In this document: piece by piece, positions 33,660 through 46,003 of the stretch
How positions within the stretch are numbered: position 1 is the first letter of the stretch
How the letters are laid out: each line of letters starts with the position of its first letter
Source: Chanos chanos
Taxonomy: Eukaryota > Chordata > Actinopteri > Gonorynchiformes > Chanidae
Direction of reading: 5' to 3'
Assembly (NCBI RefSeq): GCF_902362185.1
Contig: NC_044509.1
Location: forward strand, 8,225,947 to 8,289,946
Length of the DNA stretch: 64,000 bases
Notes under the pieces: model-generated
Told to the model about the DNA's origin: nothing
What the model saw: only the letters and a program-made list of their open reading frames with translations
Databases searched by the model: none
Made by a program: the position numbers and the translations under genes

Positions 33660-36231
33660 AGTTGGCCAAAGGATTGGATAAAGTTTGTTTAACAATTCAC
33701 AAATAATTTAAGATCACTTTAAGTGTTTGTATCCGGTAATGTCTCAAGAGGTGAATTATGAAGTAGTTAAATAAGAGATATTTCACTCTGGCAATATGTG
33801 TTTGAACAAAGCTGGTAAGCAAGGTAAATGAATGAATTAGATTGCTGGCTAAGGAGTCCTGTCCCATTATAGTATAACCTAGTATTCTGTAGCAATCACT
33901 AAGTAGGCTACATGAGTGTATATATGTAATTAATGTATCATTTATGAACTAGGCCTCAACTGGATCTTGGCAGACATTAGGCAAGGCATAGAAGAAAAGA
34001 ACCGATGCTGTCTGCATATACTGTATTGAAAGGAGAGAAGTATCAACATAAATGAGCATAATAAATTAATATACATAAAGGTTTCTGTAGACTGTCTGAT
34101 AATGTTTGTTTCCCAATGCTGTCTAAGCCTCATATAGTGATAGCTTTTTCAAATAGAACCAGTAAACAAAAGCACCCATTGCAGGAAGCATAAGCCCCTC
34201 CTCCTGTGACCTGCAGCTTGCAAATAGCAACAGAACACACCTATTCATCTCAAACACTTGACTCCTGTTGCTCATGGGATCATGTTGGATGTCCATGCCA
34301 AGGCCAGTAATTAGTTTGTAGAATGTTGGAGCATTATAGTATATTTGATACCATGTGTGAGAGGGAGAGGGAGAGAGCTACTACATATGAGAGGGATGGG
34401 GATACTCAGAAAAGTGTGTTTGATACAATGTTTCCCATGTGTTAATATGTGAAACACTGTAATGTACAAGTCCACAAACACACTCAGATTCCCTATAATA
34501 TGTAGTACAGAACTTAAAAGGATACATAATTGTTTATTTACTGTAAGTGCACCTCAGAAGAAAGTACAGCAGTCAGGTAGACAAAGCTTTTAACAGACAC
34601 ATGGTTTTCTCTTCAGTGAACTGAAACTCACATGTAATATAATATTTGGTATTCAGAAAATGATATAAAGAAAAATACCGTAAGACTTAAACAATATTAA
34701 GCAACCTAATCTAATCTGTATCCTATATTTGGTGTGAGGTTCTTCTCATAACATGAGAATTTAATACATGGAGGTTGTGGCAGTATGATTTAGCTAATTT
34801 CCCTCAGTATACTGTCATAGAATCCTGTGTATGTCTCAACCTTCAGTCAACTGCAAAGCCTAGAGCTTCTCATGACAGTCACAGCCTCAACTCCATGACT
34901 AATGATTCAGTACAATGGGCTTATCACGTCTTTTCAGAACCATGGACAACAGCCAATATATTCAGTGTGACAACACTATACTACTTGTCCACCGAATTCA
35001 GCCTGGATGCACAGCCCTGTTTTTCTCTGTTTCTGAAACACACACACAGACACAAGATCCAAATTTGCAACTTACAGGTGTTTAAAAATGAACTTAACTG
35101 TAAAACTCATATACTGCAAAACTCACAAACCACAGGTGACTTTAAACGACATGTACTATAAATTCTTCAATCTAATAGTAATCAGTTACAAACAACAGTT
35201 GATCTTACAGTATCAGAGAGTTTTTGCAGCTCTGCCTCTGTCACTTCGAGAACCAAACAGCCAGAATGTACGCAGATTCTAGACACAACAAGAGACCCAC
35301 ACTCTTTGACATCACACAGTATTTCAGGAGAAATATGAAACTACTTTGTGATGTTCTTATGAAGGAGTTTGATAGTATGAAGACACAGTACAGTTCAGAA
35401 ACTGCAGTAAGTGTTTTGAAAATGGGAGAAAATTGTGTATTGATTTTTGAAAGTTGTCAGGTGTATAGAAAGAACAGATGAAGGAAAGAAAGAAAAAAAA
35501 CTAAATATCACCAACTGCACTTCTAAACAAGAGTGAATATTCATGACACCATATCATCAAAAAAGGGCATGCTAAATGATAGCAATTTTCCAAAGAGACT
35601 TATTTAACATTAACATGTGAGATACAGATGATCTGTATAGAAAGATATATTACCTCCCTCTACTCATTCATATAATTACAGGTTTTACAAAACTTATGAT
35701 CTCTATATACAGCAAAGTAATAATTCGATACTATTGCAAGAATTCAACCAAAAAACAAACAAAACCCAGAAGCCTGAATATTTATCCAGTATAGATGTGT
35801 GAATCAGCCAATGAGAGAGATGCACAAGAACATCTCTGCAACAAAGAACATTAGGTCGTTGTGGCTGTGGGGGGTGAAACTGGGTCAGTCTGACGTGTTG
35901 CTATGTGCACGACAGATGATGGTACAAGGGGATGAAAAGGGCTACTTAATAACAGTCATATAACTGAGAAGAAGAAATGTGGAAAAATCCTCTTTCTTCC
36001 TACACATATAAACGCAGGCAATGCAAAAGACGTAACAACATCTTGTAAATAAACAAAAGAGAAAGAAAGCTGAGGAGAAAATTCTCATTCAGGGTGTGGA
36101 TCTGTCCTATTCTGTTTCTTCTAAAAATCCAAACACAAGCTAATCAGCTTCAAAAGTAAATGAGGACCAAAGTGACTGCAGTGAATACCTGAAAAGGCCA
36201 AATAAATCAGGACAGTAAAAGAATTTCTCAC
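33660..36231 (-). other. A2-A3 spacer (intron after A3 exon)
   Basis: 2.6 kb, no supported gene. All common blocks are present. The usual CT/CA tract is reduced to a few units near 35039-35053. An 85-codon plus-strand open frame at 35224-35481 recurs in related form in other spacers (see findings). The part from about 34570 to 36080 is close to the A3-A4 and A4-A5 spacers. Confidence 0.65.
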
Positions 36232-38616
36232 CTCGAAGGACAGATCTGCATCCTCCTGTTCTTTCTTTTCTCTCTGTACAGTTCCTGCACGGCTCATATT
36301 CACCAGTGTGTTCTGACTGTAAGGCCTGACAAACTTGATGTCACTCATCCTGGAATCAGTTGTTCCACACATCTCGTAATTATACACGCGCTGTAAAGTA
36401 CCATCAGCATAGACCGGTGGGTAATATGGAATCACTGGTAGATTTGGTGCAGATTTATAAAATAACCTGTTCTGCCTCCATCTATAGATTTTGACTGAAA
36501 TGATGGCAAATAGTGAGAAAATGAAGAGTACTGATACCACGGCCAGAGCCAAAATTAAATAAAAAGTCAGATTGTCACTGTATGTTGTGTCATGGTTAAA
36601 GTTGGTGAACTCTGAGATGACCTCTGGGAAACTGTCGGCCACGGCAACATTGACAATGACTGTAGCTGAACGAGAGGGTTGTCCATTATCTTCCACCACA
36701 ACAGTGAGTCTGTGTTTCACAGCATCTTTATCAGTGACCTGACGCACTGTTCTGATTTCTCCATTCTGTGCTCCAACTTCAAACAGAGCCCTGTCTGTGG
36801 CTTTCTGTAGTTTATAGGAGAGCCAGGCATTCTGTCCAGAGTCCACATCAACAGCCACAACTTTACTGACAAGGTAGCCAACATCTGCTGAACGAGGCAC
36901 CATTTCAGCTACCACTGAGCTGCTTGTCTGCACAGGGTATAGAATCTGAGGTGCATTGTCATTCTGGTCTTGGATGAAAATATTCAGTGTTGTATTGCTG
37001 CTTAGAGGGGGTGAGCCCCCGTCTTGAGCTTTCACTTGTATTTTGAATGATTTTAATTGTTCAAAATCAAATGATTTCACAGCATAAATGACCCCACTGT
37101 CTGAATTTATTGACACATATGATGTTACAGGGTGTCCATTTAAATGACCATCAGCTATGAAATAAGATACTCTGGCATTTGGTCCCCAGTCAGCATCCTC
37201 TGCTTTAACAGAAATGATAGAGACAGATGGAGAATTGTTTTCAAGAACATATACATTATAAGTTTGCTGCTCAAACTGAGGTGCATGGTCATTAACATCT
37301 GATATTTTTAAGGTTAGTGTCTCTTTAGTTGAAAGGGAGGGGCTGCCTCCATCAGCTGCAGTTATGGTTATGTTGTATTCCTGTGTGTGTTCTCTGTCCA
37401 GTGTTGAATCCGTCACCAGATTGTATTCATTCGTTAGCGACGATTCTATTTTAAATGGAAGGTGACGATCTATAGAGCACGTGACCCTACCATTGTCGCC
37501 AGAGTCAAGATCTTGGACATTGATCATGGCGACAACTGTGCCGAGACCTGCGTCCTCAGGAAGAGCACCAGAAAACGACATAATATTTATTTTGGGCGTG
37601 TTATCATTTACATCAATAACATCAATCAAAATTACACTTGAATCAGTCAAGCCTCCGTGATCTTTAGCTGTTACTTTAATCTTAAATTGCTTGTATTTCT
37701 CGTAATCTATGTCCCCTGTGACCCGAACCTCACCTGATTCAGAACTGATAGCAAATAAAGCTTTTACGGTCGCACTTGGATGTTCAAAATAATATTGAAT
37801 ATTATGACTTGACTCATCCGCGTCCGTTGCGCTCACTGTTGTGACAAGAGTCCCTTTCGCCGCATTTTCAATGACAGATGTCTTGTATGTCGACTGGCTG
37901 AAAACAGGTAGATTATCGTTAACATCGAGAACCAAAATGTGGATTTTTATAGTTCCTGATCTTTGAGGTTTTCCACCGTCGACAGCAGTAAGCGTTAAGT
38001 AATGGTTCGTTTTCTTTTCTCGGTCGAGAGCGGTTTGAAGAACCATCTCTACGTTTTTACTGCCATCAGTCCCACTTTGAAGGTTTAGATTAAAATGATC
38101 GGTTGGATGCAATGTATATTTCTGTAAGGTATTTATACCAACATCTGGATCTATTGCACCCTCTAAAGAAAAGCGCGCTCCCGGAGGGGATCCCTCACTA
38201 ATTTCCACCTGCATTTCACCCCTTGGAAATACGGGGCTGTTGTCGTTGATATCGAGTATTTCCACAATTACACGATGAAGCTCCATCGGATTTTCTAATA
38301 TCACATTAAAGCTGGTACTACAAATGGACACTTCCCCGCATAATTGCTCACGGTCTATCCTTTGTTTCACGATCAAATGCCCTTTCTCTTTATCCAGTCC
38401 AACATACTCACTGTCGCCAGCGGTAAAAACTCGTGCTTTCCCTGAAACCAGTCTTTTCGGGTCCAGCCCAAGGTCCGTGCCAATGTCTCCAACAAAAGAT
38501 CCTACGGTCATTTCCTCGGGAATAGAGTAGCGGATCTGTCCCGTCGCCAGATGAGCCGACATAAATGTAATGACGATGCGCAATGGCCATATTTGAAACG
38601 AGCCTTTTCTTCTCAT
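36232..38616 (-). CDS. pcdh2ab: A3: ab-type clustered protocadherin variable exon
   Basis: 795 codons, two fewer than A1: one is missing in the leader ([11 protein letters not shown], signal peptide 1-26) and one Glu is missing in the acidic tail ([12 protein letters not shown]). EC1 loop is LCGEVSIC with KQRIDRE ahead. EC2 opens [14 protein letters not shown] and has GAIDPDVG for the usual [10 protein letters not shown]5 has [12 protein letters not shown]6 has LVSKVVAVD where others have LVTKVVAVD, and the end of the membrane helix reads SLFAIISV. Donor GTGAGA at 36231-36226. The downstream intron keeps the frame open for 36 more codons, alike to A4 and A5. All six cadherin repeats and calcium motifs are intact, so I see no sign of decay. 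Confidence 0.96.
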
Positions 38617-38862
38617 TTTGATGCTTCAACGACGTACCGAGTAAATGGAACAAGCATAAAATGTAGGTTTGCAGAGAAAGGCAATGAAGTAGAGTTGCTT
38701 GAACGGTCAGAACCTTATTTTGACGGATGATCAAACAGAACTTATTATGATTCCGTTGGTATTGTTTTTACCCTGAACCCTTCACGATACTGAATTTTTA
38801 AGTCTCGCATTACATATAGGTTTGGGGAGGGCCTAAGGTACAGTGATGTGTTGTGATAAACA

Positions 38863-38904
38863 CAATGAACAGCGGCACTCAGGGTTCAAATGTAGTACTG
38901 CAGT
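38863..38904 (-). promoter_or_regulatory. A3 promoter element (CGCT box)
   Basis: Full match to the ab consensus (AATGAACAGCGGCACTCAGG, then TAGTACTGCAGT), 247 bp upstream of the ATG. The downstream shared block with the TATA-like TATATGTAA on the coding strand is 38803-38838. Confidence 0.87.
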
Positions 38905-39870
38905 AGTTGGCCAAAGGATTGGATAAAGTTTGTTTAACAATTAACAAATAATTTAAGAACACTTTAAGTGTTTGTATCCGGTAATGTCAGTCTCAAAAGG
39001 TGAATTGCGAAGCAGTTAAATACCAAACGTTTCACTCTGTTGCAGTATGTGCTTGAACAAGGCAGGGGAGAAAGCTGAGTGAGTGAATTAACATGTTGGA
39101 GAAGATGTCATATCATACTATCGCAGAACCTAGTACCGTATAGCAGTCATTAAGTACAAGAGTTTATGTGTGTAATGAATGTATCGTTTATGAACTAGGC
39201 TTCTACTGGAGATATTGGGCAGAGCATAGAAGGGGAGAACTGATGCAGTCTGAATGGACTGTATTGAAAGAAGTAATCTATTTTGTAGAAGCACACAAAT
39301 GATCATAATAAATTAAAATACATACAGATTTCTGTAGACTGTCTGATAATATTTGTTTTCCAATGTAGCAGAAGCCTCATATAGAACCGGCTTTTTCAAA
39401 AAGAACTGGTAAACAAAAGCACCCATTGCAGGAAGCATAAGCCCCTCCCCCTGTGCACCTCAGAAGGAAGTACAACAGTCAGGTAGACAAAGCTTTTAAC
39501 AGACACATGGTTTTCTTTTTAGTGAACTGAAACTTACATGTAATATAATATTTGGTATTCAGAAAATGATATAAAGAAAAATACCGTAAGACTTAAACAG
39601 TATTAAGCAACCTAATCTAATCTGTATCCTATATTTTGCTTTCCATAATATGAGAATTGTCTCAAGTTTCAGTCAGCTGCAAAGCATAGAGTTCCTCATG
39701 AACGTCACAGCCTCAACTCTGTGACAAAAGGTTCAGTACCATGAACTTATCAAATCTTTTCAGGACCATGGACAACAACCAATATATTAAGTCTAAGAAC
39801 ACTACACTACTTGTCCACTGATTTGAGTCTGGATACATAGCCCTGTCTTTCTCTGTCTCTGAAACACACA

Positions 39871-39911
<41 letters not shown>

Positions 39912-41283
39912 GCTCAAACCTCAAAATGTGATAACAGTTTCCATAATATGCTAAGGAATGAAGCAAACCCAGTACAGAGAAACAGTGGCTACATTCACAC
40001 AAAGAGCCAGCATCAAAGCTTAAGATGCATTTAAAGTTACTATAATATGCTTTTAAATGCTGAGGCAAATCAAGTATAGAGGAACTGCATATAAATTTAT
40101 GCTCTACATTATGTGTCCACAAGCTCCAAATACGCAGCTTACAGATGTTAAAAAACAAATTTAATTAGAAACGTCATATACTTCAAAACTCACAAACCAC
40201 AAGCCATTTTTAAACCACATGTAATACACATAATTCAATCTAACTGTAATCAATTCCAAACAAGAGCTGAGTTTAAAGTAGCAGAGAATTTTTGAAGTTC
40301 TGCGTCTGTCGCTTCAAGAACCAAACAGCCAACATGTGTGCAGATTCTAGACACAACAAGTAACCCACAACCCACATCCATTTGGTATCACACAGTATTT
40401 TAGGAGAAAAATGCAATTACTTTGTGATGTTCTTATGAAGGAGTTTGGTAGTATGAAGACACAGTACAGTTCAGAAACTGCAGAAAGTAGTTTGAAAATG
40501 GGAGACAATTGTGCATTGATTTTTGAAAGTTGTCAGGTATATAGAAAGAAGAGATAGAGGAAAGAAAGAGTCACCAACTGCACTTTCAAAAAGAAAGAGT
40601 GAATATTCAAGACACCATGTCATCAAAAAAGGGCATAGTAAATAATAGCAATTTTCCAAAGAGACTCATTTAACATTAAAATGTGAGATACAGATGATTT
40701 GTATAGAAAGATATGATATCACCTCCCTCTACTCATTCATGTAATTGCAGATTTTATAGAACTCATGATCTACATACACAAAAAAATAGTAATTTGTTTT
40801 TCAGGAATTAAAAAAAAAAAGTGAATGCCTGAATATTTATCCAGTATAGATGTGTGAATCAGCCAATGAGAGAGAAGCACAAGAACATCTCTGCAACAAA
40901 GAACATTAGGTCGTTGTGGCTGTGGGGGGTGGAACTGGGTCAGTCTGATGTGTTGCTATGTGCACGACAGATGATGGTACAAGGGGATGAAAAGGACTAC
41001 TTAAAAACAGTCATATAAATGAAATAAAGAAATGTGGAAAAATCATCTTTCCTAATACACACGTAAACGCAGACGATGCAAAGACATAACAACACCTCGT
41101 TAATAAACAAAAGAGAAAGAAAACTGAGGAGGACCTTTCATTTGTGACATAAATCTGTTCCGTCATATTTCTTCAAAAATCCAAACACAAGCTATTCAGC
41201 TTCAAAAGTAAATGAGGACCAAAGTGACTACAGTGAAAACAGGAAAATGCCAAATCAGTCAAGACAAAGAAAGAATTTCTCAC
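38905..41283 (-). other. A3-A4 spacer (intron after A4 exon)
   Basis: No gene. Compared with A2-A3, about 360 bp are missing at 39450, where the CCCCTCCCCCTGTG block joins directly to TGCACCTCAGAAGG. From about 39470 to 41280 it is nearly the same as the A4-A5 spacer from about 44260 on. Confidence 0.65.
39864..39911. repeat. (CA)n(GA)n compound microsatellite
   Basis: About 12 CA units then about 12 GA units. It is the short partner of the longer tract at 44665-44743 in the twin spacer. Confidence 0.96.
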
Positions 41284-43671
41284 CTCGAAGGACAGATCAG
41301 CATCCTCCTCCTGTTCTTTCTTTTCTCTCTGTACAGTTCCTGCACGACTCATATTCACCAGTGTGTTCTGACTGTAAGGCCTGACAAACTTGATGTCACT
41401 CATCCTGGAATCAGTTGTTCCACACATCTCGTAATTATACACACGCTGTAAAGTACCATCGGCATAGACTGGTGGGTAATATGGAATCACTGGTAGATTT
41501 GGTGCAGATTTATAAAATAACCTGTTCTGCCTCCATCTATAGATTTTGACTGAAATGATGGCAATTAGTGAGAAAATGAAGAGTACTGAAACCACAGCCA
41601 GAGCCAAAATTAAATAAAAGGTCAGATTGTCACTGTGTGTTGTGTCATGGTTAAAGTTGGTGAACTCTGAGATGACCTCAGGGAAACTGTCGGCCACGGC
41701 AACATTGACAATGACTGTAGCTGAACGAGAGGGTTGTCCATTATCTTCCACCACAACAGTGAGTCTGTGTTTCACAGCATCTTTATCAGTGACCTGACGC
41801 ACTGTTCTGATTTCTCCATTCTGTGCTCCAACTTCAAACAGAGCCCTGTCTGTGGCTTTCTGTAGTTTATAGGAGAGCCAGGCATTCTGTCCAGAGTCCA
41901 CATCAACAGCCACAACTTTAGTGACGAGGTAGCCAACATCTGCTGAACGAGGCACCATTTCAGCTACCACTGAGCTGCTTGTCTGCACAGGGTATAGAAT
42001 CTGAGGTGCATTGTCGTTCTGGTCTTGGATGAAAATATTGAGTGTTGTATTGCTGCTTAGAGGGGGTGAGCCCCCATCTTGAGCTTTCACTTGTATTTTG
42101 AATGATTTTAGTTGTTCAAAATCAAATGACTTTGCAGCATAAATGACTCCACTGTCTGAATTTATTGACACATATGATGTTATAGGTTCTCCATTTAAAT
42201 CTCCATCAGCAATGAAATAAGACACTCTAGCGTTTGGTCCCCAGTCAGCATCTTCTGCTTTAACAGAAATGATAGAGACAGACGGAGAATTGTTTTCAAG
42301 AACATATACGCTATACGTTTGTTGTCCGAACTGGGGTGCATGGTCATTGACATCTGATATTTTTAAGGTTATAATCTCTTTACTTGAAAGGGATGGACTG
42401 CCTCTATCAACTGCAGTTATTGTTATATTATATTCTTGTGTCTGTTCTCTGTCCAGTGTTGAATCCGTCATCAGATTGTACTCGTTTGTTAAGGACGATT
42501 CTATTTTAAATGGAAGGTGACGATCTATAGAACACGTGACCCTACCATTGTCGCCAGAGTCAAGATCTTGGACATTGATCATGGCAACAACTGTGCCAAG
42601 ACCTACGTCCTCGGGTAGAGCACTAGAAAATGACATAATATTTATTTTGGGCGTGTTATCATTTACATCGATGACATCAATCAAAATTACAGTTGAATCG
42701 GTTAAGCCTCCATGATCTTTAGCAGTTACTTTAATCTTAAACTGCTTGTATTTCTCGTAATCTATATCCCCTGTTACTCGAACCTCACCTGATTCAGAAT
42801 CGATAGCAAATAAAGCTTTTACAGTAGCACTTGAATGTTCAAAATAATATTGAATATTATGACTTGACTCATCCGCATCCGTTGCGCTTACTGTTGTGAC
42901 AAGAGTCCCTTTCGCCGCATTTTCAATGACAGATGTCTTGTATGTCGACTGGCTGAAAACAGGGACATTATCGTTCACATCAAGAACTAAAACATGAATT
43001 TTTACAGTTCCTGATCTCTGAGGTTTTCCGCCGTCGACAGCAGTAAGGGTTAAGTAATGGTTGGTTTTCTTTTCTCGATCTAGAGCGGTTTGAAGAACCA
43101 TCTCTACATTTTTGCTTCCGTCTGCTCTACTTTGAATGTTTAGATTAAAATAATCAGTTGGATGCAATGTATATTTCTGTAAGGTATTTATACCAACATC
43201 TGGATCTATCGCACTCTCTAAAGAAAAGCGTGCTCCAGGAGGCGACACCTCAGTAATTTCCAGTTGTATTTCACCCCGTGGAAATACAGGGCTGTTGTCG
43301 TTGACGTCCAGTATATCCACAATTACGCGATGAAGCTCCATCGGGTTTTCTAATATCACATTGAAGCTGATAGTACAAGTCGACGATTCCCCGCATAACT
43401 GCTCACGGTCTATTCTTTCTTTGACGATTAAATGCCCTTTCTCCCTATCCAGTCCAACATACTCACTGCCGCCAGCGGTGAAAACTCGTGCTTTCCCTGA
43501 AACCAGTCTCTTCGGCTCAAGCCCAAGGTCCGCGCCAATATCTCCAACAAAAGATCCTGCTGTCATTTCCTCGGGAATCGAGTAGCGGATCTGTCCCGTT
43601 ACGAGATGAGCCCACATTAACGCCATGACGATGCGCAATGGCCATATTTGAAACCAGCCTTTTCTTCTCAT
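41284..43671 (-). CDS. pcdh2ab: A4: ab-type clustered protocadherin variable exon
   Basis: 796 codons; signal peptide 1-26 ([10 protein letters not shown]). EC1 differs from its neighbours in [21 protein letters not shown] and the loop [10 protein letters not shown]2 opens [14 protein letters not shown] and carries TDYFNLN; EC3 has [10 protein letters not shown]4 has [10 protein letters not shown] and [11 protein letters not shown], two changes it shares with A5 only, which points to local conversion between these neighbours. The stalk reads HDTTHSDN for HDTTYSDN. Membrane helix about 683-707, then [14 protein letters not shown] and [10 protein letters not shown]; ends ADLSFE at donor GTGAGA (41283-41278). 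Open frame continues 36 codons into the intron with high similarity to A3. Confidence 0.96.
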
Positions 43672-43927
43672 TTTGACGCTTCAACGACGTACCGATTAAA
43701 TGGAACAAGCATAAGACGTAGGTTTCCAGAGAAAGGGATGTAGAAGAGTTGTTTGAACGGTCAGAACCTTATTTTGACGGATGATGAAAGAGAACTCATT
43801 ACGATTTCGTCGGTACTGTCGGCTTCATGTTTTTACCCTGAACCCTTCACGATACTGAATTTTTAAGTCTCGCATTACATACTGGTTTGGGGAGGGCCTA
43901 AGGTGCAATGAAGAGCCATGCTAAACG

Positions 43928-43969
43928 CAATGAACAGCGGCACTCAGGGTTCAAATTTAGTACTGCAGT
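43928..43969 (-). promoter_or_regulatory. A4 promoter element (CGCT box)
   Basis: CAATGAACAGCGGCACTCAG core with trailing TAGTACTGCAGT, 257 bp upstream of the ATG; downstream block near 43868-43902 with CATACTGGTTTGGGG in place of CATATAGGTTTGGGG. Confidence 0.87.
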
Positions 43970-44095
43970 ATTCGGGTAAAGAATTGGACAAAAGATTGTT
44001 TAACGGCTGACAAATAATTTAGGAGAAACTTAAAGGATTTGTGTTGGGTAATGCGTTCCTATGCGTTAATGTCTGACACACTGATATACAACTCT

Positions 44096-44130
44096 TCACA
44101 CATACACACAAACACGCGTGCACACACACG

Positions 44131-44194
<64 letters not shown>
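44096..44194. repeat. (CA)n microsatellite with CG patch
   Basis: CA with ACGCGTGC and CGCGCGCG near 44115-44139, then about 28 pure CA units. It is not at the usual place of spacer microsatellites and lies at the edge of the deleted stretch. Confidence 0.95.
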
Positions 44195-44196
<2 letters not shown>

Positions 44197-44664
44197 TTCT
44201 ATGTAATATGCAGTACAGAACTTAAAAAGATATATAATTGTTTATTTACTGTAAGTGTATCTCAGAAGGAAGTACAACAGTCAGTTAGACAAAGCTTTTA
44301 ACAGACACATGGTTTTCCTTTCAGTAAATTGAAACTTACATGTAATACAATATTTGCTATTCAGGAAATGATATAAAGAAAACTAACATAAGAGTAAAAT
44401 GGTATTAAGTAACCTAATCTAATCTGTATCCTACATTTGGCTTTCCATAATAAGAGAATTGTCTCAAGCTTCAGTCAGCTGCAAAGCATAGAGTTCCTCA
44501 TGAACGTCACAGCCTCAACTCTGTGACAAAAGGTTCAGTACCATGAACTTATCAAGTCTTTTCAGAACCATGGACAACAACCAATATATTAAGTCTAAGA
44601 ACACCACACTACTTGTCCACTGATTTGAGTCTGGATGCATAGCCCTGTCTTTCTCTGTCTCTGA

Positions 44665-44674
44665 AACACACACA

Positions 44675-44743
<69 letters not shown>
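44665..44743. repeat. (CA)n(GA)n compound microsatellite, expanded copy
   Basis: About 13 CA units and about 26 GA units. Flanks are the same as at 39864-39911, where GA is half as long, so the GA part changed length after the duplication. Confidence 0.96.
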
Positions 44744-44744
<1 letters not shown>

Positions 44745-46003
44745 CTCAAACCTCAAAATGTGATAACAGTTTCCATAATATGCTAAGGAATGAAGCAAAC
44801 CCAGTACAGAGAAACAGTGGCTACATTCACACAAAGAGCCAGCATCAAAGCTTAAGATGCATTTAAAGTTACTATAATATGCTTTTAAATGCTGAGGCAA
44901 ATCAAGTATAGAGGAACTGCATATAAATTTATGCTCTACATTATGTGTCCACAAGCTCCAAATACGCAGCTTACAGATGTTAAAAAACAAATTTAATTAG
45001 AAACGTCATATACTTCAAAACTCACAAACCACAAGCCATTTTAAACCACATGTAATACACATTATTCAATTTAATTGTAATCAATTCCAGACAAGAGCTG
45101 AGTTTAAAGTAGCAGAGAATTTTTGAAGTTCTGCGTCTGTCGCTTCGAGAACCAAACAGCCAACATGTACACAGATTCCAAAGACAACAAAAGACCCACG
45201 ACCCACACCCTTTGGTATCACACAGTATTTTAGGAGAAAAATGCAATTACTTTGTGATGTTCTTATGAAGGAGTTTGGTAGTATGAAGACACAGTACAGT
45301 TCAGAAACTGCAGTAAGTAGTTTGAAAATGGGAGACAATTGTGCATTGATTTTTGAAAGTTGTCAGGTATATAGAAAGAAGAGATAGAGGAAAGAAAGAA
45401 TCACCAACTGCACTTCTAAACGAGTGAATATTCAAGACACCATGTCATCAAAAAAGGGCATAATAAATAATAGCAATTTTCCAAAGAGACTCATTTAACA
45501 TTAAAATGTGAGATACAGATGATTTGTATAGAAAGATATGATATCACCTCCCTCTACTCATTCATATAATTGCAGATTTTATAGAACTCATGATGTCTAT
45601 ATGCACAGTCAAATAGTTATTTGTTACTTTTTCAGGAACTAAAAAAGAAAAAAAGTGAATGCCTGAATATTTATCCAGTATAGATGTGTGAATCAGCCAA
45701 TGAGAGAGATGCACAAGAGCGTCTCTGCAACAAAGAACATTAGGTCGTTGTGTCTGTGGGGAGTGAAATTGGGTCAGTCTGACGTGTTGCTATGTGCGCG
45801 ACAGATGATGGTGTAGGGGACAGGAAAGAACTAATGACAGTGATAAAACTGAGATTCTCATTCAGGGCATGAATCTGTCCTATTCTGTTTCATCTTAGGT
45901 CCAAACACAAGCTAATCAGCTTCAAAAGGAAATGAGGACCAAAGTGATTGCAGTGAAAACAGGAAAAGGACAAATAAATCAGGAAAGTAAAAAGATTTCT
46001 CAC

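Larger units (their letters stand above)
43970..46003 (-). other. A4-A5 spacer (intron after A5 exon)
   Basis: The shortest ab spacer. Between the promoter and the first microsatellite (44096) several hundred bp present in other spacers are missing, including the CCCCTCCC and TTTATGAACTAGG blocks. From 44260 on it is the near-identical twin of the A3-A4 spacer. No gene is seen. Confidence 0.65.
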
